From: an uncultured Flavobacterium sp.
Lineage (GTDB): Bacteria > Bacteroidota > Bacteroidia > Flavobacteriales > Flavobacteriaceae
Reading direction: 5' to 3'
NCBI RefSeq assembly: GCF_963422545.1
Contig: NZ_OY730249.1
Location: 238,136 to 302,135, forward strand
Length of the DNA stretch: 64,000 bases
Shown here: positions 16,482 to 24,825 of the stretch, one piece after another
Layout of the letters: the number at the start of each line of letters is the position of its first letter
How positions within the stretch are numbered: the stretch's first letter is position 1
Notes under the pieces: generated by a model
What the model was told of the DNA's origin: nothing
The model's input: only the letters and a program-made list of their open reading frames with translations
Database searches by the model: none
Position numbers and translations under genes: made by a program

Positions 16482-19400
16482 ATGAAGAATTTTTACTTAA
16501 CGCAGATATTCTTATTGATAGGTTTGTTTGCTTCTGGACAAACAACTCCAACAGGTTCGTCGACAGAAGTTGGTGTTACACAAGGAGAATTGTCCGTTTC
16601 TTTATCCGGAGCAGCAAATTATAATATTCCTATTGCTGTTCCTCCCGGAATCAATGGTGTAGTACCAAAAGTAAGTCTCGCATATAATAGTCAGGGAGAT
16701 AATGGAGTGGCTGGTTACGGCTGGAATATTTCTGGATTATCTTCAATAAAAAGAATCCCGTCAACTAAATTTCATGATGGTATTTCTGATCCGGTTGATT
16801 TTGATAATTTAGACAGATTTTCGTTAGATGGACAAAGATTAATTATTAAAAGTGGGACTTCCGGAGTTTATGGCTCGAATGAAATAGTATATGAAACGGA
16901 GAATTTTTCAAATACTAAGATAACTTCTTATGGAGTTCATCCTGGTGGAGCTAATTATGGTCCTTCGTACTTTAAAGTAGAGTATCCTGATGGATCAAAA
17001 GCAATTTATGGTAACTCTATAGATTCTCGTTCTATTACTGATTGGGCAATTACCTATTGGGAGAATGCTCAAGGTGTTCGAATAAGTTACACCTATGCTT
17101 TAGCTAATAATATTTTAAACATTACTACAATAAAATATAGTGCTAGATTAGATGGTACTCCCATTAATGAAATACAATTTGTTTACAAAGCCAGATTGAG
17201 AGAGGAACACACTTATACTGGAGGTCAGCTTTTTATTAGAAATACAGTTTTGAGTGATATTAAAGTGCTGGGAAATGGTGTTGGTTATAGAAATTATAAC
17301 CTTACCCATGACACAACATCTCTTTTTTATGAAAGGTTGAAAAGTATAACAGAAAAAAGTGGGGATAATACTAAAAGTTACAATCCAACTATTTTTGAGT
17401 ACGAAAATACTGAAGATACTATTTCAATGCTAGAATCTTTTACAGCCTTAAGTGTGAACTCTACTCCAGTTATGCCTGAAGGACATATTATAGATAAAAA
17501 TGCTGAAAATGGAGGGGATGATACGAAAATTTTGGGAGATTTTGGAATGGATAACAAATTTGGTCTTATAACTTTTTCTTCAAATGCTCAAAAAAGAAGC
17601 AGTTATACATTTTATCCTAATATAGATTCAAATACCACATCTGTGGTAGGGACCAAGATTTATACAAAAAGTATTTTTGATGAAATATTTTTGGTTAATA
17701 GTTTGTCCGGAAATGCTTCATCAGGTTATAAATTAGAACAAAATCAAAATTGGTGTGTGGCAAGAACAGACGGTAATTCGAATTTAACAACATTTTCAAT
17801 ATTTTCAAATAATTCTGAAGGAAATAGTCCTGTAAAACTGGAACATGAAATTAATTATACGTTTCCTATGTATTTTAATGAGAGTATTTCAAATAGCAAT
17901 ATGGCGTACGGGGCAATAAAAACCTATCTATCTGGAGATTTTAATGGTGATAAGATTACTGACGTAATTATTATTGAAGGTGGAATGCCGTTTGGTAGTA
18001 ATATTCCTTATAATATTCCTTCAAGAACGGTAGGGGATGGAGACATTAGAATAGGTACCAACGATACATCTGGCGGTGGTGTATATTTTGTGAATTTAGA
18101 TCCAAGGGCTGCCTCTAACGCAGTTAATTTTGCGGGGAGGTTAAGTGGGGAATTTAGAAAAACTACTACGGGGGGACAAGGACAATCATCATTTTTTGCA
18201 GCAGACATTGATGGTGATGGTAAAACGGATATTGTTGTAACCAATAAAAATGTTATTGATATTTATTCATTAAATAATGCGAATACCTTTGTTAAGGTGC
18301 AAACCATTACAATTCCTGTAAGTAATACAGGATATTCTCCATATTTATGGCCGGCTCTGGCAGATTATAATGGTGATGGAAGAATTGATTACGGACCAAA
18401 ACTTTTTTCTGATGGGATTTCTTTTACTCCTTCTGATAATCCTTCCACTCCGTATAATAATGGATCAATAGGTAAATTTATAGATTTTAATAGTGATGGA
18501 GCCACTGATATTTTTTCTGTTTCTTCTTTAGATCGGTTAAATTTAAAATTTGCATCAGTTACAAATCTTTTTCCTTTACCTGCCAAAGAACTTACTTATG
18601 ATTATGGTTTTAATACAGGCGGTTATACCTATTCTATGCTTGTTAATAAAAACACGATGTCAAAAAATCAAGTGGTTTTATTTAAAGATGCTGGAACTAG
18701 AGATAGGTCGTTGCGCTATTTGGTAGTAAATAAAGACTCGAGTAAGGATAAACTTTTGAGATCGGTTACATTAGGTAACGGGGTTAAAGAAACAATTACT
18801 TATTCATCGCTAACTAATGGTAACGGTGTTTATACCGCAAACGTACTTACTGAAAATTATCCGAATCAGGATATTGTTAATGCCCCTGAATTAAAAGTTG
18901 TATCAAAAATTGAAAAGCAAAGTAAGTCTCAATATAAAAAGCAATTGTTCTTCTATTCAGGTGCGGTAACTAACTTAGATGGACTTGGTTTTCTTGGTTT
19001 TTATTCTACAGTTCGCACGAATTGGCATGATGATAACTCTCAAATTATTTCGTATATCTCTAAGAATGATATTAGCCAAAGAGGTGTTAATGTAGAAAAT
19101 TATGAGGTTTTAGGGCTTTATGAACCTCTGAGATGTTATTCAAGTTTTACTGAAAGAACAATCGTTAAAAAAGATTATACGGTAACAGGGTCTGAAAATT
19201 TGATAGCTTCACAAAGTATCACTTTAGATGCAGATACAGTAATAGAATCAGAAAGTGATTTTTCTGCAAGCATCAATGAAGAAGCTAATGCTGCTGTAAA
19301 TACACCAACAAATTATATTAAAAAAACTCTTTCAACTTATGAAAGTGATTTATTAGCTAATAAAGTTTTTAAGTTTAAAAATATCTCTAACAAGCAGTTT

Positions 19401-22400
19401 GATGCTTTACAAAATATAAGTACGGAAACAGCGATAGATTATGATGAATATAATAATCCTAAAAAGATTGTAACATTTACAAAAGAAGGAGGGACAACTT
19501 TACAAACAAGTGTTACTAATATTGTTTATGAAACACCTAAAGTTTCGCCTTATATTGTTGGCAGATCCTCTAGTAAGATTCAAAATGTATCATTGGGTGG
19601 TTCTAATATGGCAACAGAAGAATTGTATGAATATGATTCTAATCAGCTTCTGTCACAAATCAAGAAAAAAGGTGATGCAACAACTAATTATGTTACAGAA
19701 AACAATTGGTATGATGTATTCGGAAACATTATTAAAAAAATAGTAAAAGCGGGTTCAGATTCCAGAGAGACAAGTTATGAATATGATTCTTCGGGAAGAT
19801 TTTTAAATAAGAGTATTGATATTGAAAAATTAGCTACAACATTCCAGTATAATACTAATGGAACATTAAAATCAAAAACGAATCCTTTTCTTCAAACAAC
19901 CCTTTACGATTATGATGAATGGTTTAAAAAGACAAAAGAAACAGATTATCTTGGTAACAAGATCGTATACAAGTATCTGAATAATTTAGGCGGTGTAATC
20001 TTTACAAAAACATCGGATGATGGTACTTTAACTGAAGATACATTTGATGATTTAGGGAGAAAAACAAAGTCGGGAGCTAAAAACATCATGGGATCATTCT
20101 CTTATGTTTCTTACTTGTATGATATTCAGGATCGAAATTTTAAAGTAAGCGAACCTTATATTGGTGCCGCCCCATCACAATGGAATGAGACAAAATTTGA
20201 TGAGTACGGAAGGATATTTCGGACTATAGCCCATACATTTAAAACAGTAGATATTACATATTCCGGGCTTACTACTCAAATCTATGATGGAACAAAAAAT
20301 GAAACCTATGTTAAAGATGCTCTGGGGAATGTCATATCTAAATTTGATAAACCGGATAATATTATCAAATATACTTATTTTCCTAACGGTAGTTTAAAAG
20401 AGTCTAACTATGGAGGAGTAAAAACAATTGTTTCGTTAGATGGCTGGGGACGAAAAAGTCAATTTGAAGATCCTTCGGCAGGGATTTTTAAATATAAGTA
20501 TAATGATTTTGGGGAACTCACCAGTGAGGAAAATAAAAACGGAATAACGACTTATAAATTAAGTAGTGCTGGTAAAGTAATAGAAAAAACAATAATAGGG
20601 GGAACTGATACAAATTCTAAAACAACATATACTTATGATGATACCGCTAAGTTATTGGTAAGTAGTAAGTTTGAAGATTTGACAAACGGAACAAATACAA
20701 TAACGACTGAATATACGTATGACCCTTCACAACGAATTAGCAAAAAACTAGAAACTACGCCTTACGCTGTATTCACAAAAGATTTTAAATATGATTCTTT
20801 TGGGAGGTTATTAGCGGAAACATCAACAGCAGCAAGATTGGGTTCGGGTAAGTCTAGTGTGAAAAACGTTAAATATACGTATCAGAATGGATCACAATAT
20901 CAAATATTTGATAATGACACCAATGCTCTTTTATGGCAAACGAATGCAATAAATGCTAGAGGGCAATTATTGTCTGCTCAGAATGGCCCAACTACAATTA
21001 CTAACACTTATGATCCGTATGGTTATACTTTGCAGTTGAAGTATGACAAAACAGCATCTTCTGTAAATATAGTAACTTTAAATACTGCTTTTTTTGATGT
21101 AAAAAAAGGAAATTTAGACAGTCGTTCGAATAGTTTATTTGCCTGGAATGAAAGTTTTAAATATGATAGTTTTGATAGGCTAACCGAATATACTAATTCA
21201 AAAGGAGTTCAGGAAACACAATCTTATGATGATAAAGGTAGAATTACGCAGAATAGCTTAGGGACTTATAACTATGCAGTAGACAAACCTTATCAAAACT
21301 CTTCGATATCAGTTACTCCTGAAGCATCAACGTATTACACTGCAAAACCAACTCAGAATATAAGCTATAATACTTTTAAAAGCCCTGTTTTAATTGATGA
21401 AAAGGGAATAGATAAAATAAGTTTTGAGTATAATGACGACAATGGGAGAACGGCCATGTTTTATGGAGATCTACAAGATGAAAAGCTTAAAAGACCGTAT
21501 CATAAATATTACTCTGCAGATGGTAGTATGGAGATTAAAGAGAATATAAAAACAGGAGTATTTGATTTTGTTACTTATATTGGAGGAGATGGCTATTCTG
21601 CACCTATAGCTGTTAAAAGTGATGGATTGGGCAATCAGAAATATTTATATTTGCAAAGAGATTATCAGGGCTCAATTGTAGCAATAACAGATCAGTCAGG
21701 TACTGTTATTGAAAAAAGACTGTTTGATGCCTGGGGTGGTATTGTTAAGGTGCAAGACGGCACCGGAAATACATTGACAGGACTATCAACATTAGATCGC
21801 GGATATACAGGTCATGAACATTTGCAAAGTGTTGGTATAATAAATATGAACGGTCGTTTGTATGATCCGAAACTGCATCGTTTCCTGCAACCGGATAATA
21901 ATATACAAGATCCTTTTAATACGCAAAACTATAATAGGTATGGATATGTCTTAAATAATCCTTTAAAATATATAGATCCAAGTGGGGAATCAATTTTTGA
22001 ATTTGTATTAGGACTTGTTTTTTCAACATATGTACATGGAGCTGCTGCAAGTGGTGGACAGCTTAATCCTTTTAAATGGGATTCAAGTGCATGGATAAGT
22101 TCATTGGCGGGTACTGCATCGAGTGTTGGGTCGTATAGTGCTACTACCGGGCTGAATAGTTATGTAGATAATTATAATAATAAACCTCCACAAGGAGCAA
22201 GTGCAATTAGTTCAGGTAAAAATGATGAATTTATTCATAATTATGTATCTACAAAAGAAAGTAATCCTTCCAGATATAACAATGAAGCATTTGGATATGC
22301 AGGTCTTTTAACCACAGGATTAATAGCTGATGATGTGACAGGAGTTGGAGTTGCCGATGATGTTCTTATACCGGTAGCTTGGGGAGCAGCAACAACAGTA

Positions 22401-22844
22401 TGGGTCTGGGATAATAGAGAAGTAATAAAGGATGACGCCAGAGAAATTGTAGATGCTATTCATAGATCACTTGATCCAAGGGGATTTCATTATGTAACTT
22501 ATACAAAAACAAGCTTAGATGGTTCTAAGGTTTATGTAGGAAGGTCTAGTGGATATGGTACTCCTGAGCAAATAGTAAAGAATAGAGATGCGAATCATCA
22601 TATTGATAATGGATTAATAAAATATGGGCCAGCAGAGCTTTCTAGTTCTTTGCCGGCAACAAAACCAGGAGGTTATTCATCGCGATTATTGGATTCTTCT
22701 TACTGGGCCATTAGAGGAAGTGAGCAATTACAGATTGACTATTGGAGGAGTAAAAATATGTCTGGAAATATAAGAGAAGGAATAGGTGCAGGTAATGAGA
22801 ACATTACGAAATATATAAATTGGGGTATTAGGTTGTTATATTAA
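16482..22844 (+). CDS. SpvB/Rhs polymorphic toxin with GIY-YIG-like C-terminal tip
   Basis: 2120 residues. A Sec signal (MKNFYLTQIFLLIGLFASG) is followed by an SpvB-like N-domain (IPIAVPPGINGVVPKVSLAY, GYGWNISGLSSI). FG-GAP/VCBS calcium-type motifs (DFNGDKITD, DIDGDGKTD, DYNGDGRID, DFNSDGATD) sit near residues 483, 573, 626 and 667. Many YD repeats form the toxin-enclosing shell. The Rhs core follows (QRDYQGSIVAITDQSGTVIE, NMNGRLYDPKLHRFLQPD) and ends NNPLKYIDPSGE near residue 1836. The last 284 residues are the variable tip. Its end (about 2003-2120) has HYVTYTK...KVYVGRSSG, KNRDANHH, RGSEQLQIDYW and GAGNEN, the order expected of a URI/GIY-YIG nuclease. No T9SS tail is present. A putative immunity gene follows after 15 bp. 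Confidence 0.9.
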   Translation: MKNFYLTQIFLLIGLFASGQTTPTGSSTEVGVTQGELSVSLSGAANYNIPIAVPPGINGVVPKVSLAYNSQGDNGVAGYGWNISGLSSIKRIPSTKFHDGISDPVDFDNLDRFSLDGQRLIIKSGTSGVYGSNEIVYETENFSNTKITSYGVHPGGANYGPSYFKVEYPDGSKAIYGNSIDSRSITDWAITYWENAQGVRISYTYALANNILNITTIKYSARLDGTPINEIQFVYKARLREEHTYTGGQLFIRNTVLSDIKVLGNGVGYRNYNLTHDTTSLFYERLKSITEKSGDNTKSYNPTIFEYENTEDTISMLESFTALSVNSTPVMPEGHIIDKNAENGGDDTKILGDFGMDNKFGLITFSSNAQKRSSYTFYPNIDSNTTSVVGTKIYTKSIFDEIFLVNSLSGNASSGYKLEQNQNWCVARTDGNSNLTTFSIFSNNSEGNSPVKLEHEINYTFPMYFNESISNSNMAYGAIKTYLSGDFNGDKITDVIIIEGGMPFGSNIPYNIPSRTVGDGDIRIGTNDTSGGGVYFVNLDPRAASNAVNFAGRLSGEFRKTTTGGQGQSSFFAADIDGDGKTDIVVTNKNVIDIYSLNNANTFVKVQTITIPVSNTGYSPYLWPALADYNGDGRIDYGPKLFSDGISFTPSDNPSTPYNNGSIGKFIDFNSDGATDIFSVSSLDRLNLKFASVTNLFPLPAKELTYDYGFNTGGYTYSMLVNKNTMSKNQVVLFKDAGTRDRSLRYLVVNKDSSKDKLLRSVTLGNGVKETITYSSLTNGNGVYTANVLTENYPNQDIVNAPELKVVSKIEKQSKSQYKKQLFFYSGAVTNLDGLGFLGFYSTVRTNWHDDNSQIISYISKNDISQRGVNVENYEVLGLYEPLRCYSSFTERTIVKKDYTVTGSENLIASQSITLDADTVIESESDFSASINEEANAAVNTPTNYIKKTLSTYESDLLANKVFKFKNISNKQFDALQNISTETAIDYDEYNNPKKIVTFTKEGGTTLQTSVTNIVYETPKVSPYIVGRSSSKIQNVSLGGSNMATEELYEYDSNQLLSQIKKKGDATTNYVTENNWYDVFGNIIKKIVKAGSDSRETSYEYDSSGRFLNKSIDIEKLATTFQYNTNGTLKSKTNPFLQTTLYDYDEWFKKTKETDYLGNKIVYKYLNNLGGVIFTKTSDDGTLTEDTFDDLGRKTKSGAKNIMGSFSYVSYLYDIQDRNFKVSEPYIGAAPSQWNETKFDEYGRIFRTIAHTFKTVDITYSGLTTQIYDGTKNETYVKDALGNVISKFDKPDNIIKYTYFPNGSLKESNYGGVKTIVSLDGWGRKSQFEDPSAGIFKYKYNDFGELTSEENKNGITTYKLSSAGKVIEKTIIGGTDTNSKTTYTYDDTAKLLVSSKFEDLTNGTNTITTEYTYDPSQRISKKLETTPYAVFTKDFKYDSFGRLLAETSTAARLGSGKSSVKNVKYTYQNGSQYQIFDNDTNALLWQTNAINARGQLLSAQNGPTTITNTYDPYGYTLQLKYDKTASSVNIVTLNTAFFDVKKGNLDSRSNSLFAWNESFKYDSFDRLTEYTNSKGVQETQSYDDKGRITQNSLGTYNYAVDKPYQNSSISVTPEASTYYTAKPTQNISYNTFKSPVLIDEKGIDKISFEYNDDNGRTAMFYGDLQDEKLKRPYHKYYSADGSMEIKENIKTGVFDFVTYIGGDGYSAPIAVKSDGLGNQKYLYLQRDYQGSIVAITDQSGTVIEKRLFDAWGGIVKVQDGTGNTLTGLSTLDRGYTGHEHLQSVGIINMNGRLYDPKLHRFLQPDNNIQDPFNTQNYNRYGYVLNNPLKYIDPSGESIFEFVLGLVFSTYVHGAAASGGQLNPFKWDSSAWISSLAGTASSVGSYSATTGLNSYVDNYNNKPPQGASAISSGKNDEFIHNYVSTKESNPSRYNNEAFGYAGLLTTGLIADDVTGVGVADDVLIPVAWGAATTVWVWDNREVIKDDAREIVDAIHRSLDPRGFHYVTYTKTSLDGSKVYVGRSSGYGTPEQIVKNRDANHHIDNGLIKYGPAELSSSLPATKPGGYSSRLLDSSYWAIRGSEQLQIDYWRSKNMSGNIREGIGAGNENITKYINWGIRLLY

Positions 22845-22859
22845 ATTAAAAAGAAAAAG

Positions 22860-23327
22860 ATGAGTGCTTTAAAATATGATGAATCAGTTAGAAGTTTAAT
22901 TATTGCAACGGAAATTGCAATTAATTCATTTAAAATTTACCCTCCAAAAAATTGGGATGATACAGCCATAAATGATGTGATAAGTATTTACAAAGAATTT
23001 AAGATAAGTATTGAAAATGCAAAGCCGGAATATAGAAATCTTAAAAGTTTAAAATATAAAATAGACGATGTTTTTACCTATTTTCAAGAAGGTCATGGAA
23101 AATGTGTCGAGGAATTTTGGAAAGAGATAAAGCTTCAGAACTTGCCCTATAAGCGAGAGAATAAAATGGTAAAAATCTTAAAGCGGAAAAAAATTAATAC
23201 TATTCAGGAATATGATTTTGTAATAGATGTTATTGTGCCTTACCAGCAAGAAGGGCTTATTACTGATGATGATGTTGTATTATTGAATGAATTAATTGGG
23301 CAGTTTGAAATGCGTAAGAAAAAATAG
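22860..23327 (+). CDS. Putative immunity protein for the Rhs toxin
   Basis: 155 residues, Lys/Glu-rich, with no signal peptide and no membrane segment, predicted mostly helical (IIATEIAINSF, VISIYKEFKISIENA, DDDVVLLNELIGQFEM). I do not recognise a named family. Position is the main evidence: it starts 15 bp after the toxin stop, on the same strand, as immunity genes of polymorphic toxins do, and its cytoplasmic character fits neutralising a nuclease tip. It appears richer in A and T than the conserved genes nearby, which would fit exchange together with the tip. Confidence 0.6.
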   Translation: MSALKYDESVRSLIIATEIAINSFKIYPPKNWDDTAINDVISIYKEFKISIENAKPEYRNLKSLKYKIDDVFTYFQEGHGKCVEEFWKEIKLQNLPYKRENKMVKILKRKKINTIQEYDFVIDVIVPYQQEGLITDDDVVLLNELIGQFEMRKKK

Positions 23328-23381
23328 ATAAAATGAATGTTTTTAATTATGTTTTTTATAAAATGTATAAGTCAACCCCCC

Positions 23382-23526
23382 GCTCCCGCACGAATCCTTT
23401 CGTGTGGCGATATGAATTAGGTGGTTAAAGAGGTTTAATGGCTTATTCATGGTGATAAAAACAGAGTAAAGAGGGGTGTTTGATGTTTAAATAGAACGGA
23501 TCACACGAAAGGATTCGTGTGGGAGC
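23382..23526. repeat. REPIN-like pair of inverted palindromes
   Basis: Two 25-bp arms (23382-23406 and 23502-23526) are inverted copies with one mismatch. Each arm is itself a hairpin, CACGAAtcctTTCGTG and CACGAAaggaTTCGTG, preceded or followed by GCTCCC/GGGAGC. About 95 bp of unrelated sequence separates them. This doublet architecture (two inverted REP units around a spacer) fills most of the 313-bp gap between the immunity gene and the tail-fibre-like gene; no reading frame is present. Confidence 0.75.
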
Positions 23527-23640
23527 TGAGACACTTTATATGATTGAAATTACAAATGGGAATTACAATGAAAAATGAAAAAAGAGAATGAAAAAAATAA
23601 TGATTCTCGAAAATAAATTATCGTCTAAAATAAAATAATT

Positions 23641-24522
23641 ATGAAAATACAAATTACATTACTATTAATATTTACTTCTGTTTCATTCGTAAATGCTCAA
23701 ATTTATACACCAAATGGTACAATTCAAGGAATGTCTGCTAATAATAATGTTGGAATTGGGACAAATATACCAAGCGATAAATTAACTGTTGCAGGTTCGA
23801 CACAAATTGACAGTAACATCTTATTAGGTCATACTGGAGATACAAACAAGATAGTATCAAGGGAAGTAAGTCAAACATTAACTATTGGTGGTAGTGACTT
23901 AACTAGCTTTGAAACATATTCAAGTGGTTGGTTAGAAAGAATGAGAATTGCTAATAATGGAAATGTTGGTATTGGAACAATTTCGCCAAGTGATAAATTA
24001 ACGGTTGCAGGTTCAACACAAATTGACAGTAACATCTTATTAGGTCATACTGGAGATACAAACAAGATAGTATCAAGGGAGGTAAGTCAAATATTAACGA
24101 TTGGAGGTAGTGATATAACTACATTTGAAACATATTCAAGTGGTTGGTCAGAGAGAATGAGGATTGCTAATAATGGTAATGTAGGGATTGGAACAATAAA
24201 CCCAACCAATAAACTAGACGTAAACGGTACAATCCATTCAAAAAAAGTAAAAGTTGATATGAATAACTGGTCAGATTTTGTTTTTAAAAAAGAGTATGAT
24301 TTGCCAACTCTCAAAGAGGTAGAAAAACATATTACCGAAAAAGGACACTTAGAGAATATTCCAAGTGAAGAAGAAGTTTTAAAGAACGGAATTAATTTAG
24401 GGGAAATGAACTCTAAGTTGTTACAAAAAATAGAAGAAATGACTTTGTATATGATTGAGCAAAATAAACAAATAATCGATTTACAGCACCGATTAGAAAA
24501 AGTAGAACTAAGTACACAATAA
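23641..24522 (+). CDS. Secreted tail-fibre-like repeat protein
   Basis: 293 residues with a Sec signal (MKIQITLLLIFTSVSFVNA). It has three NVGIGT..P..KL.V.G motifs and two nearly identical 72-residue repeats (DNA period 216 bp, second copy beginning near 24018). A C-terminal domain of about 85 residues follows (WSDFVFKKEYDLPTLKEVE, HLENIPSEEEVLKNGINLGE) and then a coiled coil (LLQKIEEMTLYMIEQNKQI). Such proteins are common next to Rhs-type and surface genes in Bacteroidota. The C-terminus resembles the trimerising tail-spike assembly domain. No other phage gene is near, so it is more likely a cellular surface fibre than prophage. A terminator follows. Confidence 0.7.
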   Translation: MKIQITLLLIFTSVSFVNAQIYTPNGTIQGMSANNNVGIGTNIPSDKLTVAGSTQIDSNILLGHTGDTNKIVSREVSQTLTIGGSDLTSFETYSSGWLERMRIANNGNVGIGTISPSDKLTVAGSTQIDSNILLGHTGDTNKIVSREVSQILTIGGSDITTFETYSSGWSERMRIANNGNVGIGTINPTNKLDVNGTIHSKKVKVDMNNWSDFVFKKEYDLPTLKEVEKHITEKGHLENIPSEEEVLKNGINLGEMNSKLLQKIEEMTLYMIEQNKQIIDLQHRLEKVELSTQ

Positions 24523-24544
24523 TTAAATAATACATATAAATGTT

Positions 24545-24578
24545 AAAAAAGCGAGATTTAGGTCTCGCTTTTTTTTAT
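24545..24578 (+). terminator. Terminator after the tail-fibre-like gene
   Basis: AAAAAAGCGAGA, TTTAGG, TCTCGCTTTTTTTT gives a 10-bp stem with a long T-run. The remainder of the 303-bp gap up to the TonB receptor is AT-rich with no gene or other element that I can identify. Confidence 0.85.
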
Positions 24579-24825
24579 TGTCAAATTTTTTTTCTTGAAG
24601 GTATATTTTTATTAAATCCTCAATATTTTTATTAAAAATAATATGTATGCATAGTATTTTAGGTTTTGTTGCTTTGTTATTTGATTTTAATTTAATAAAA
24701 GCAATTGCTAAATAGTTAAAATAGTGGCTAAAAACGTGTAGAATATTAATTTTATTTAACATTTATTTAGTAATACTAAAATTATTTGTATTTTGGCTAG
24801 ATAAACTAACAAAAACCTAACCTAA

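Noticed and set aside
23641..24522. Prophage remnant, because of the tail-fibre-like protein
   Set aside because: No capsid, portal, terminase, integrase or lysis gene is near, and the protein has a Sec signal peptide.
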